NCBI GenBank assembly: GCA_949299015.1
Contig: CASFYT010000004.1
Span: 1-64,000 of the forward strand
DNA length: 64,000 nt
Direction of reading: 5' to 3'
Origin: an uncultured Bacillota bacterium
GTDB lineage: Bacteria; Bacillota_I; Bacilli_A; RFN20; CAG-288
The number at the start of each line of letters is the position of its first letter. Within the stretch, counting starts at the first letter, position 1. The translations under genes were made by a program, and so were the position numbers. The notes under the pieces were generated by a model. The model searched no databases. It had not been told where the DNA came from and saw only the letters and a list, made by a program, of their open reading frames with translations. Shown piece after piece: positions 44,797 through 52,882 of the stretch.

Positions 44797-45834
44797 CTAG
44801 AATTCCTTCAGGAACGACCGGAGGCGCATCAGCGCCTCCTTTTTTTCATAGAGGCCGAGGCTCCTTCCCTTGGCGAAGAGAAGGTAGACGCCGGGAGCAC
44901 CACTTCCGGCGATTCCGATGTCGGCATCCTTCGCTTCGCCGACGCCGTTGACGGGACACCCCATGACGGCAACCTTGACATCCTTGAAGATAAAATCCAG
45001 GATGTCGGCGACTTCCTTCGCCAGTTCCTTCACGTCGACCAGCGTGCGACCGCAGGTCGGACAGACGACGAGTTCCGGGATGTCCTTCCGACGTCCTGCC
45101 TGCCGGAGCAGGGTCTTGGCGACGCGAAGCTCCTCCTTCCGCTCGTCGCTGAGGGAGACGCGGAGCGTATCCCCGATTCCTTCCCGGAGGAGGGGGTAGA
45201 GGGCCAGGGCGGACTTGGCGGCGCCCATGACGCCGAACCCCGATTCCGTCAGGCCGACATGGAGGGGATAGGGATAGCGGCCGTAGGCCTCCCGGTAGAG
45301 GCGAAGCGTCCGCTCGGGAGAGGAGGACTTCAGGGAGAGGACGATGCGGTCGAAGCCCAGGTCCCGGAAGACGGCGAGCGTGGCGTCGAGGGCGAGGAAA
45401 TAGTCCTCGACCTCGTCTCGCCCCTTTCCCTTGTAGAAGGAGAGGGAACCGGAGTTGACGCCGATCCGGATGGGGACGTTGCGCCTCTTCGCCTCCTCGA
45501 CGACCGACCGGAGGCGCGCCTCTCCGCCGATGTTCCCCGGATTGATGCGGATCTTGTCGACGCCGGCTTCCATCGCGCGGATGGCATAGGCGGCGTTGAA
45601 GTGGATGTCGGCGATGACGGGCACGTGGACCCGCCTCTTGATCTCCGCAAGGGCCTTGAGGTCCGCCTCGTCGAGCACGGAAAAGCGCATCATGTCCAGG
45701 CCCATCGACTGCAGGAGGTTCGTCTCCTCGACGAGAGGCTCGACCAAGGCGGTCTTCCGGTCGCCCATCGACTGCAGGAGGACCTTCCCGTCTCCGAGAG
45801 TCCTGTTGCCGACGGCAAAAGCGATTCGTTTCAT
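44797..45834 (-). CDS. ispG: 4-hydroxy-3-methylbut-2-enyl-diphosphate synthase IspG
   Basis: IspG converts MEcPP to HMBPP in the MEP pathway with a 4Fe-4S cluster. The 345-residue protein has VIADIHFN, KIRINPGNIGG, VCPTCGRTLVDV and VMGCPVNGVGEA, giving the three cluster Cys and the Glu ligand. A strong extended -10 box lies six bases before the ATG. It converges with the DEAD-box gene with a 1-bp gap, and its 3' coding end contains that gene's terminator. Confidence 0.95.
   Translation of the reverse strand: MKRIAFAVGNRTLGDGKVLLQSMGDRKTALVEPLVEETNLLQSMGLDMMRFSVLDEADLKALAEIKRRVHVPVIADIHFNAAYAIRAMEAGVDKIRINPGNIGGEARLRSVVEEAKRRNVPIRIGVNSGSLSFYKGKGRDEVEDYFLALDATLAVFRDLGFDRIVLSLKSSSPERTLRLYREAYGRYPYPLHVGLTESGFGVMGAAKSALALYPLLREGIGDTLRVSLSDERKEELRVAKTLLRQAGRRKDIPELVVCPTCGRTLVDVKELAKEVADILDFIFKDVKVAVMGCPVNGVGEAKDADIGIAGSGAPGVYLLFAKGRSLGLYEKKEALMRLRSFLKEF
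44820..44846 (+). terminator. Terminator of the hisS-aspS-helicase unit, inside ispG
   Basis: GGAGGCGC (44820-44827) and GCGCCTCC (44832-44839) form a perfect 8-bp stem with an ATCA loop and seven T. It lies wholly within the 3' coding end of the opposing ispG gene. Confidence 0.9.
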
Positions 45835-45840
45835 GCCTTC

Positions 45841-45849
45841 ATTCTACCA
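45841..45849 (-). promoter_or_regulatory. Extended -10 promoter of ispG, leaderless
   Basis: On the minus strand TGG precedes TAGAAT (45846-45841). Six bases separate it from the ispG ATG at 45834, so the transcript should start at the A of ATG. The -35 region is weak. Confidence 0.65.
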
Positions 45850-45873
45850 CAGGGCGAAAATCTTGGAAGATAG

Positions 45874-45903
45874 TTGCCTTTTCTCTCTCTTCAGAGATAT
45901 AAT
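45874..45903 (+). promoter_or_regulatory. Promoter of rpmG-efp-yneF
   Basis: TTGCCT (45874-45879), 18 bp, TATAAT (45898-45903), followed by GAGGAGG before the rpmG ATG. It diverges from the ispG promoter. Confidence 0.7.
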
Positions 45904-45930
45904 CAATAAGTTTTCACGAGGAGGTTACCT

Positions 45931-46092
45931 ATGGCCGAGAACAAGAGAATCAACATAATCCTCCGCTGCTCCGTCTGCAAGCGCGAGAATTATATCACGG
46001 AGAAGAACAAGCGTCTTCATCCGGAGCGTTTCTCCACGAAGAAGTACTGCCCTCACTGCAACCAGATGACGTTGCATGAGGAGAAGAAGTAA
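45931..46092 (+). CDS. rpmG: Large-subunit ribosomal protein L33, zinc form
   Basis: This 53-residue protein reads [21 protein letters not shown] near the start and ends with [17 protein letters not shown]. The CxxC pairs (CSVC and CPHC) mark the zinc-binding form of L33. ATG 45931 is preceded by GAGGAGG. efp follows after 17 bp. Confidence 0.96.
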   Translation: MAENKRINIILRCSVCKRENYITEKNKRLHPERFSTKKYCPHCNQMTLHEEKK

Positions 46093-46109
46093 AGAGGAGG
46101 TCGGGCGCG

Positions 46110-46688
46110 ATGGCAGACATGGTCGATGCCGGCGAATTGGGTCCGGGCAAGGTCTTCCTCTACGACAATCAGCTCCTTCAGGTGGTCGACATCCAGCACA
46201 ACAAGACCGCCATGGCGAAGATGAAGCACAAGATCAAGGCGAAGAACCTTCGCTCGGGAGCCATCAGCGAGATGATGCTCTTCAGCGGCACGAAGGTGGA
46301 GCTCGCCTTCCTCGACAAGAAGGAGATGCAGTTCCTCTACGCCGACGACGGAGAAAGCGGATTCGCCTATTTCATGGACAACGAGACCTACGACCAGATC
46401 CAGCTCCCGAAGGAGCGGGTCAAGTGGGAGCTTCAGTTCCTCGCCCCCAATTCCAACGTCCTGATCACCTACTATCAGAACGAGATCCTGGGCATCCAGC
46501 TTCCCGACAAGGTCGTGCTCAAGATCGTCGAGACGGACGACAACGCCGTCCCGGGCGATACGGTCAACAAGGCGACCAAGGAGGCCGTCCTCGAGACCGG
46601 ATATAAGCTCCGCGTCCCGATGTTCGTCAAGAACGGAACGCAGATCGTCGTCCGCACGGCGACGGGCGAATACGATTCGCGGGCCTAA
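46110..46688 (+). CDS. efp: Elongation factor P with methionine at the tip position
   Basis: EF-P enters the E site and relieves ribosomes stalled at polyproline. The 192-residue protein has the three-domain fold, with KNLRSGA, NETYDQIQLP and the C-terminal signature GYKLRVPMFVKNGTQIVV. The domain I loop that normally reads KPGKG is KTAMA at residues 32-36, so the tip residue, usually a modified Lys or Arg, is M35. The flanking glycines and Pro are also replaced. GAGGAGG precedes the ATG. Either an unmodified loop or a different rescue mechanism is implied. Confidence 0.95.
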   Translation: MADMVDAGELGPGKVFLYDNQLLQVVDIQHNKTAMAKMKHKIKAKNLRSGAISEMMLFSGTKVELAFLDKKEMQFLYADDGESGFAYFMDNETYDQIQLPKERVKWELQFLAPNSNVLITYYQNEILGIQLPDKVVLKIVETDDNAVPGDTVNKATKEAVLETGYKLRVPMFVKNGTQIVVRTATGEYDSRA

Positions 46689-46693
46689 GCAGG

Positions 46694-46939
46694 ATGATGG
46701 AGATCGCCATCTGGGGCTTCGTCCTCTCGCTCATTGGCTGCCTGCTGGTCGGCCTCGTGATCGGCTACTTCGTCTCGCGCAAGCTCTTCCAGAGCGCGCT
46801 GAAGAAGAATCCGCCCATCACGCGCAACATGATCAAGGCGATGTACCGCTCGATGGGCCAGACGCCCAGCGAGGCGCGCATCAATCAGACGATGCGTGCG
46901 ATCGAGGAGGCACAGAAGAATCCCCACCGCAAGGGATGA
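46694..46939 (+). CDS. yneF: Small membrane protein YneF (UPF0154)
   Basis: This 81-residue protein has one N-terminal TM helix (about 7-28) followed by SRKLFQSALKKNPPITRNMI and YRSMGQTPSEARI, characteristic of UPF0154/YneF. Function is unknown. It begins 5 bp after efp, at ATG 46694 or the adjacent ATG 46697, and is closed by a terminator. Confidence 0.93.
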   Translation: MMEIAIWGFVLSLIGCLLVGLVIGYFVSRKLFQSALKKNPPITRNMIKAMYRSMGQTPSEARINQTMRAIEEAQKNPHRKG

Positions 46940-46946
46940 CAAAGGA

Positions 46947-46972
46947 AAAGGCTCGCGACGCGAGCCTTTTTT
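46947..46972 (+). terminator. Intrinsic terminator after yneF
   Basis: GGCTCGC (46950-46956), a GAC loop and GCGAGCC (46960-46966) are followed by six T. AAA upstream extends the stem, so it could also work for the opposing plsY transcript. Confidence 0.88.
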
Positions 46973-46980
46973 CGATTCGA

Positions 46981-47709
46981 TCAATCCTGCTTGAACTTCG
47001 TCTCCGGTTCCTCTCCGCGATTGAGACGCCGGATGTTGGAGAGATGCCTTAGGACCACCAGGAGCGCCAGGAGGAAGCTGACGAGGAGCGTCACGTACGA
47101 GAGGTGGAGCAGGCAGTCCGGGCCGAAGTAGGCGCCGCCGTCGAACTGGGTCGGAAGCGGCAGGACGGTCCAGTCCAGGACAGCCGGGACGAGGAAGAGG
47201 AGAAGGGCGAACGGCACCGCGACGACGGAGGAGAGCGAGATCCGGTGGAAGAGGCGGAAGAGGACGAAGAAGAGCGTGCAGGCGAGGACGAAGATGATCG
47301 GGGAGACGAAGATGACGTAGCCCGCGTAGCAGGCGACGCACTTTCCGCCCCGGAAGCCGGCGTAGAGCGGGAAGGTATGGCCGAGGCAGACGCCGACGGC
47401 GACCAGGTTGACGAGGAGCTCCTTCCGGTGCTTGAAGTCGGCGAGGAAGGGCATCGGAACGTAGGTCAGGACGAGGAAGGCCGCAAGACAGGGCAGGAAG
47501 GCCTTGAGGATGTCCAGGACGATCGTCAGGATTCCGGCCTTCTTCCCGACCACGCGTCCGACGTTGGTTCCGCCGGCGTTGTGGGAGCCGTAGTTGCGGA
47601 TATCGATGCCGTGGAGCCGACCGATGATGATGGACGTCGGGATCGAACCGATCAGATAGCCGGAAAGCAGGAAGAGAAGGCCGAACAATGCGAGAAAGAG
47701 AACTTCCAT
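46981..47709 (-). CDS. plsY: Acyl-phosphate:glycerol-3-phosphate acyltransferase PlsY
   Basis: PlsY makes lysophosphatidic acid in the membrane. The 242-residue protein has five to seven TM segments and the family motifs GSIPTSIIIGR, GSHNAGGTNVGR and GHTFPLYAGFRGGKCVA. In the third motif the usual GKGVA is GKCVA. ATG 47709 has TTGGAGG upstream. It stands alone on the minus strand, converging with yneF and diverging from parE. Confidence 0.94.
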   Translation of the reverse strand: MEVLFLALFGLLFLLSGYLIGSIPTSIIIGRLHGIDIRNYGSHNAGGTNVGRVVGKKAGILTIVLDILKAFLPCLAAFLVLTYVPMPFLADFKHRKELLVNLVAVGVCLGHTFPLYAGFRGGKCVACYAGYVIFVSPIIFVLACTLFFVLFRLFHRISLSSVVAVPFALLLFLVPAVLDWTVLPLPTQFDGGAYFGPDCLLHLSYVTLLVSFLLALLVVLRHLSNIRRLNRGEEPETKFKQD

Positions 47710-47730
47710 TGGAAACCTCCAAGCGCCTCT

Positions 47731-47736
47731 ATTATA
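47731..47736 (-). promoter_or_regulatory. Candidate -10 box of plsY
   Basis: A perfect TATAAT reads on the minus strand 21 bp before the plsY ATG, with TTGGAGG in between. The -35 is poor. Confidence 0.5.
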
Positions 47737-47796
47737 CAAGTTTCGTCTTTCATTTCCGAGGAATGGAACTTAAAATTATATGTTGAGGTATCTTCT

Positions 47797-49731
47797 ATGG
47801 CAAATGATTATTCGGCCTCGGAGCTCAAGGTTCTCCATGGTCTCGAACCCGTCCGTCAAAGGCCGGGCATGTATATCGGTTCGACGGATACCGTCGGCCT
47901 TCACCACCTCGTCTGGGAGATCGTCGACAACGCCGTCGACGAAGCCAACGAAGGCCATGGCAAGCACATCTACGTCACCATCCATGACGACGGTTCCCTT
48001 GAGGTCCAGGACCAGGGACGCGGCATCCCCTACGATTACAACAAGGCGGAGAAGAAGAACGGCTTCCAGATCGTCTACCAGACCCTCCATGGCGGAGGCA
48101 AGTTCGACGAGAACCTGTACAAGAGCGCCGGCGGCCTCCACGGCGTGGGCGCCTCGGTCACCAATGCGCTCTCCCGCTGGCTGGAGGTCCACTCCTTCCG
48201 CGACGGCCGGGATCATTTCATGCGCTTCGAGGACGGTGGGAAGAAGGCCTCGGAACTCAAGGACCTCGGTCCGACCAACAAGAGGGGGACCGACGTCCGC
48301 TTCTATCCCGACGACCGCATCTTCTCCGACATCACCTTCTCCTTCGACCGCATCGCGCAGCACCTGGACGACCAGGCCTGCCTGACGCGCGGGGTCACCT
48401 TCCACCTCAAGGACGAACGCACCGGCCGGAGCCAGGATTTCTTCTACGAGAACGGCCTGCTCGAATACTTCCAGCGCCATACGGTGAACAAGGAGGGCCT
48501 GACCGCCCCCATCCATATCGAAGGGACGTCGGACGAGGGCGTCCGCGTCGAGTGCGTCTTCGGCTTCCTGAAGGACAACTACGACGAAAAGATCATCTCC
48601 TTCGCCAACGGCGTCCGCACGACCGACGGCGGATACCACGTCACGGGCCTGAAGAAGGCCCTCACCAACTGCTTCAACTCCTACGCGATCAATCACCGCC
48701 TGATCCGCTCGAGCGAATCGCTGGACGGCGATTGCCTCCGCGAAGGCCTGGTCGCCATCCTTTCCGCCTGGATTCCCGAGCATCTGCTCCAGTTCGAAGG
48801 GCAGACGAAGGGAAAGCTGGGCACGAAGGAAGCCCTCAACGCCGTCGACCGGACGGTGGAGAGCCGACTCGCCTACTATCTCGAGGAGCACGAGGGCGAG
48901 GCGACCTCGGTCTGCCGCAAGACCATCGACGAGATGCGCGTCCGCGCCAAGGCGGAGACGGAACGAAAGAAGGAACGCGAGCTCCTGAAGAACAAGGTGG
49001 GAGGCTTCACGCTTTCGGACAAGCTGACCCCCTGCTCCAGCAAGGAATACGCCCTGAACGAACTCTTCATCGTCGAAGGCGACTCGGCCGGAGGCAGCGC
49101 GAAGAAGGGACGGAACCCGAAGCACCAGGCGATCCTTCCGCTGAGGGGAAAGCCGAAGAACACGACCGACGTCGAAGACGAAAAGGCCCTCCTGGGAAAC
49201 AAGGAGATCGCGACCCTGATCTATACGATCGGAGCCGGCTTCGATTCGGATTTCAAGGTCAAGGACATCCATTACGGCAAGGTCATCATCATGACCGATG
49301 CCGATGACGACGGCAGCCACATCCAGTCGCTGCTTCTGACCTTCTTCTACAACCATATGAAGCCGCTGCTGGAGACGGGGCACGTCTACATCGCCTGCCC
49401 GCCGCTCTACCGCGTCTATTCCGGAAAGAAGGAGATCTACTGCTACGACGACGACGAACTGGAGAAGGCCAAGGCCGAAGTCGGCAAGGGCTATCGCGTC
49501 AACCGTTACAAGGGATTGGGCGAGATGAACTACGACCAGCTCTCCCGGACGACGATGCTTCCCGAGAAGAGGAAGCTTCTGCGCGTCTTCATCCAGGACG
49601 ACGACGAATGCAAGGACAAGGTGAACATCTTCCTGGGACGCGACACCGACCGCCGCAAGGAATGGATCGAGAACAACATCGACTTCACCACGAAGGACAG
49701 CTTCACCAAGGAGGTGACCCGTGAGAAGTAG
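47797..49731 (+). CDS. parE: DNA topoisomerase IV subunit B
   Basis: ParE is the ATPase subunit of topoisomerase IV, which decatenates daughter chromosomes. The 644-residue protein has the GHKL ATPase motifs (WEIVDNAVDEA, DQGRGIP, GGLHGVGASV), QTKGKLGTKEA, and TOPRIM motifs (VEGDSAGGSAKKGRNPKHQA, IIMTDADDDGSHI). ParE is chosen over GyrB because of NKEIATLIYTIGAG and the absence of GyrB-specific inserts. GTTGAGG lies upstream. A TAAAAT at 47771 may be its -10. It overlaps parC by 11 bp. Confidence 0.92.
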   Translation: MANDYSASELKVLHGLEPVRQRPGMYIGSTDTVGLHHLVWEIVDNAVDEANEGHGKHIYVTIHDDGSLEVQDQGRGIPYDYNKAEKKNGFQIVYQTLHGGGKFDENLYKSAGGLHGVGASVTNALSRWLEVHSFRDGRDHFMRFEDGGKKASELKDLGPTNKRGTDVRFYPDDRIFSDITFSFDRIAQHLDDQACLTRGVTFHLKDERTGRSQDFFYENGLLEYFQRHTVNKEGLTAPIHIEGTSDEGVRVECVFGFLKDNYDEKIISFANGVRTTDGGYHVTGLKKALTNCFNSYAINHRLIRSSESLDGDCLREGLVAILSAWIPEHLLQFEGQTKGKLGTKEALNAVDRTVESRLAYYLEEHEGEATSVCRKTIDEMRVRAKAETERKKERELLKNKVGGFTLSDKLTPCSSKEYALNELFIVEGDSAGGSAKKGRNPKHQAILPLRGKPKNTTDVEDEKALLGNKEIATLIYTIGAGFDSDFKVKDIHYGKVIIMTDADDDGSHIQSLLLTFFYNHMKPLLETGHVYIACPPLYRVYSGKKEIYCYDDDELEKAKAEVGKGYRVNRYKGLGEMNYDQLSRTTMLPEKRKLLRVFIQDDDECKDKVNIFLGRDTDRRKEWIENNIDFTTKDSFTKEVTREK

Positions 49732-52324
49732 CAAGAAGGCAGCCGTCTTGACCAGCGAGGAGATCGTTCCCTCGCAGCTGAGCGACGTCCTGGTTTCGGC
49801 GTTCAACCGCTATGCCAAGGCCGTCATCACCGACCGTGCAATCCCGGACGTCCGCGACGGTCTCAAGCCCGTCCAGCGCCGCATCGTCTACGACATGTTC
49901 GAGCAGGGGGACGTCTTCGAGAAGCCCACGGTCAAGTGCGCGACCATCGTCGGTCACGTCATGGGACATTACCATCCTCACGGCGACAGCTCGATCTACG
50001 ATGCCCTCGTCCACCTCTCCCAGGGATGGAAGATGGAAGAACCTCTCGTCGACTTCCAGGGAAACAACGGTTCGATCGACGACGATCCCGCTGCCGCCAA
50101 CCGCTATACGGAGGCCCGTCTTTCCAAGCTCAGCGAGTACCTGGTCAAGGATATCGACAAGGACCTGGTCGAGATGGTCCCCACCTTCGACGACAAGTCT
50201 CTAGAACCGACCGTCCTTCCGGCGCGCTTTCCCAACCTCCTGGTCAACGGAACTCAGGGCATCGCCGTCGGTTCGACGACCTATATCCCCAGCCACAACC
50301 TCAAGGAGGTCATCGATGCGGCGATCTACCGCATCCAGCACCGGAGGGTCAACCTCGACGACATCCTGAACTTCATCCAGGGACCGGACTTTCCGACGGG
50401 TGGCGTCATCGACGACAAGGAAGCCATCCGCTCCCTCTACGAGACGGGAAAGGGTTCCTTCTACCTCTATTGCAACACGATCATCGATGAGCAGAACAAT
50501 ACCATCGTCATCGATGAGATCCCTTATGGTACCGTCAAGAAGGACTTCGTAACAACTCTTCAGAAACGGAAAGAGTCGGACAATCTCGACAACATCGAGG
50601 AAATCATCGATGAGTCCGCGAAGGACGACGTGCGGATCGTCCTCTACATCAAGCAGGGGGCCTCCCCGTCCGACGTGCTCAACTACCTCCAGGGCAAGGG
50701 CCTTCTTCGGACCACCATCAGCTGCAACTTCCTCGCCATCGACAAGGGCCATCCGAAGACGATGCCGCTCATCGACATCCTGGACGCCTTCATCGACCAC
50801 CAGCGCGACATCCAGACACGCTCCTCCGCCTACGACCTGAGGAAGGACCAGCAGCGCCTGGAGATCGTCTCCGGCCTGATCAAGGTCTATTCGATCCTCG
50901 ACGAGGTCATCGAGAAGATCAAGAAGTGCTCCGGCAAGGAATCCGTCAAGAAGATGCTCCAGAGCGACTATGGCTTTACCGAAATGCAGTCGGAGGCCAT
51001 CGCGATGCTTCCTCTCTACCGCCTTTCCAACACCGACATCCAGGCCCTTCGCAGTGAGGACGAATCGCTACGCCAGGACATCGAGAGGCTCAAGGGCCTC
51101 CTTTCGGATTCCGAAAAGCTCGACCGCGAGATCATCAAGGTCCTCAAGGAGGTCAGCGGCGCCTTCCGCCGCGACCGGCGGACGAAGATCCTCGGCGAGA
51201 AGCTCGTCTTCACCGCCATCGACCAGACCAAGCTCATCGCAAAGGAAGACTGTTACGTCGCCATCACGATGGACGGGTATGCCAAGCGGACGACCCCGAA
51301 GTCCTATCAGGCTTCCTGCGATGCCAACAAGGACGATCCCCTCGTCCTGCCCAAGCTCAAGCCTGGCGACCGGGTCGTCTTCCGCCGTCGCTGCTCCACG
51401 CACGATTCGATCCTCTTCTTCACGGACCGCGGAAACTACGGCTACGTCCCGATCTACCTTCTCTCGGAGCTGAAGTGGAAGGAGGAGGGCAAGCACCTCA
51501 ACAACCTCCTGACGCTCAAGCCGAGCGAGAAGATCGTCCGCGCCTTCCTCTGCGACGAGTTCCGTTCCGGGATCGACGTGGTGATCCTGACGAAGGAGAA
51601 CAAGATCAAGAGGACCCCGCTTGCCGAATTCCGCCAGTCCGGACTGACGAAGAGGACGTTCCGCGCCTGCAAGCTGATGGGCGAAAGCGACGAGGTCGTC
51701 GGCGTCGAGATGACCGGTGGAAACAGCGATGTGATCGTCGTCGACAATCTCGGCCGCGCCAGCCGGTTCAACGAGTCCGATATTCCGGAGGTGTCGCTCA
51801 CGGCGATGGGCGTCAAGGCGATCTCCAGCTCCATCGACAACGCCCCGCTGGTCTCCCTGGTCACGCTGCACAGCAACGAAGCCTCCCTGCTCCTGATCCT
51901 CGCCGACCGTCGCTGCTGCCGGCTGGTCTCCTCCGCGGACATCGAGACGACGACCCGCCTCGGCGCCAAGACGAACCTGGTGCGCATCTTCAAGAAGAAT
52001 CCTCTGCTCCTGGTCTCCCTCTCGAAGGTCGAGAAGATCCGCGGCCAGCGGAACGTCGTCGGCGTCACCACCCCGACGCAGACCGCCGTGATCGACCTCG
52101 GAAGCCTCGCCCCTGTCTCCCTCAACTCCGAGATGAGGGAGAACATCGCGGAGCTCGGAAAGGAGACGATCGTCGGTAGGAACGACGACGGCGAAGTCAT
52201 CGACGAGAATTTCCGCATCGAGACGCCGAAGGTCGTCAAGGTCAGCCCCGTCAAGGCCTCCCCTGATCGGACCGACACGCAGCTTTCCCTCTTCGACCTC
52301 TTCGAGAAAGACAAACAGGGATGA
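49721..52324 (+). CDS. parC: DNA topoisomerase IV subunit A
   Basis: ParC is the DNA-cleaving subunit of topoisomerase IV. The 867-residue protein has IPDVRDGLKPVQRRI, HPHGDSSIYDALVHLSQ (quinolone-resistance region), the catalytic Tyr in ANRYTEARL, a coiled-coil arm and a C-terminal beta-pinwheel (from about 490) without a GyrA box. It starts at GTG 49721 after AAGGAGGTGA, inside the end of parE. ParC works at the terminus and septum; the candidate dif site lies 4 kb downstream. Confidence 0.94.
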   Translation: MRSSKKAAVLTSEEIVPSQLSDVLVSAFNRYAKAVITDRAIPDVRDGLKPVQRRIVYDMFEQGDVFEKPTVKCATIVGHVMGHYHPHGDSSIYDALVHLSQGWKMEEPLVDFQGNNGSIDDDPAAANRYTEARLSKLSEYLVKDIDKDLVEMVPTFDDKSLEPTVLPARFPNLLVNGTQGIAVGSTTYIPSHNLKEVIDAAIYRIQHRRVNLDDILNFIQGPDFPTGGVIDDKEAIRSLYETGKGSFYLYCNTIIDEQNNTIVIDEIPYGTVKKDFVTTLQKRKESDNLDNIEEIIDESAKDDVRIVLYIKQGASPSDVLNYLQGKGLLRTTISCNFLAIDKGHPKTMPLIDILDAFIDHQRDIQTRSSAYDLRKDQQRLEIVSGLIKVYSILDEVIEKIKKCSGKESVKKMLQSDYGFTEMQSEAIAMLPLYRLSNTDIQALRSEDESLRQDIERLKGLLSDSEKLDREIIKVLKEVSGAFRRDRRTKILGEKLVFTAIDQTKLIAKEDCYVAITMDGYAKRTTPKSYQASCDANKDDPLVLPKLKPGDRVVFRRRCSTHDSILFFTDRGNYGYVPIYLLSELKWKEEGKHLNNLLTLKPSEKIVRAFLCDEFRSGIDVVILTKENKIKRTPLAEFRQSGLTKRTFRACKLMGESDEVVGVEMTGGNSDVIVVDNLGRASRFNESDIPEVSLTAMGVKAISSSIDNAPLVSLVTLHSNEASLLLILADRRCCRLVSSADIETTTRLGAKTNLVRIFKKNPLLLVSLSKVEKIRGQRNVVGVTTPTQTAVIDLGSLAPVSLNSEMRENIAELGKETIVGRNDDGEVIDENFRIETPKVVKVSPVKASPDRTDTQLSLFDLFEKDKQG

Positions 52325-52327
52325 TTC

Positions 52328-52336
52328 TGCTATAAT
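52328..52336 (+). promoter_or_regulatory. Extended -10 promoter of yqeG operon, leaderless
   Basis: TGC followed by TATAAT (52331-52336) is a perfect extended -10, with AAGACA 17 bp upstream as a partial -35. Six bases separate it from the yqeG ATG at 52343, so the mRNA should begin at the A of ATG. Confidence 0.75.
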
Positions 52337-52342
52337 CGGGCT

Positions 52343-52882
52343 ATGAGAAAGTTACCCAAGGTGGCCTACCACGCTTCATCCATCTATGACATCGACATTC
52401 GTTTTTTCCAGCAGCACGCCAAGTACTTGATTATCGACCTCGACAATACGCTCGATCCCGCGGACGTCAAGCATCCCTCTTCGAGAGCGGTAAGATTGTT
52501 GAAGGAACTCCACAATGCCGGCCTCCTTGTCCACATCCTGTCCAACAATACGAAGGAGAGATGCCGGGAATATTGCCAGGATCTCGATGTTCCCTACCTG
52601 CCCAACGCCTTCAAGTACAGCGCCTTCTTCATCCGCCGGTACCTGAAGGAACAGGGCATCGCCGTCCGGGACTGTCTCTTCGTCGGCGATCAGATCTTCA
52701 CCGATCGCATCTACGTACGCAAGCTCAAGGGACGGCTCATCCTGACGGAGCCGCTCTCGGAAAAGGACAATTGGGTGACGAAGGTTCCGCGCTTCTTCGA
52801 CCGTCGAATTCGGCGGAAGTGGCGAGAAAAAGGTCTCCTGGGAGAGCAATGTCCCCGGAGGGAAAAGGAGGTAGAAGCATGA
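52343..52882 (+). CDS. yqeG: HAD-family phosphatase YqeG
   Basis: YqeG is a HAD-superfamily IIIA phosphatase. The 179-residue protein has the nucleophile motif LIIDLDNTLDP, the Thr/Ser motif HILSNNTKERC and the acidic motif VGDQIFTDRIY. Its substrate is uncertain; it may be phosphatidylglycerophosphate. It heads the conserved yqeG-yqeH-yqeK-rsfS-mtn cluster and overlaps yqeH by four bases. Confidence 0.92.
   Translation: MRKLPKVAYHASSIYDIDIRFFQQHAKYLIIDLDNTLDPADVKHPSSRAVRLLKELHNAGLLVHILSNNTKERCREYCQDLDVPYLPNAFKYSAFFIRRYLKEQGIAVRDCLFVGDQIFTDRIYVRKLKGRLILTEPLSEKDNWVTKVPRFFDRRIRRKWREKGLLGEQCPRREKEVEA

Noticed and set aside
47104-47796. Long N-terminal extension of ParE
   Set aside because: The in-frame extension runs antisense to plsY and has shadow composition. 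The ATG at 47797 gives the normal ParE start and has GAGG upstream.
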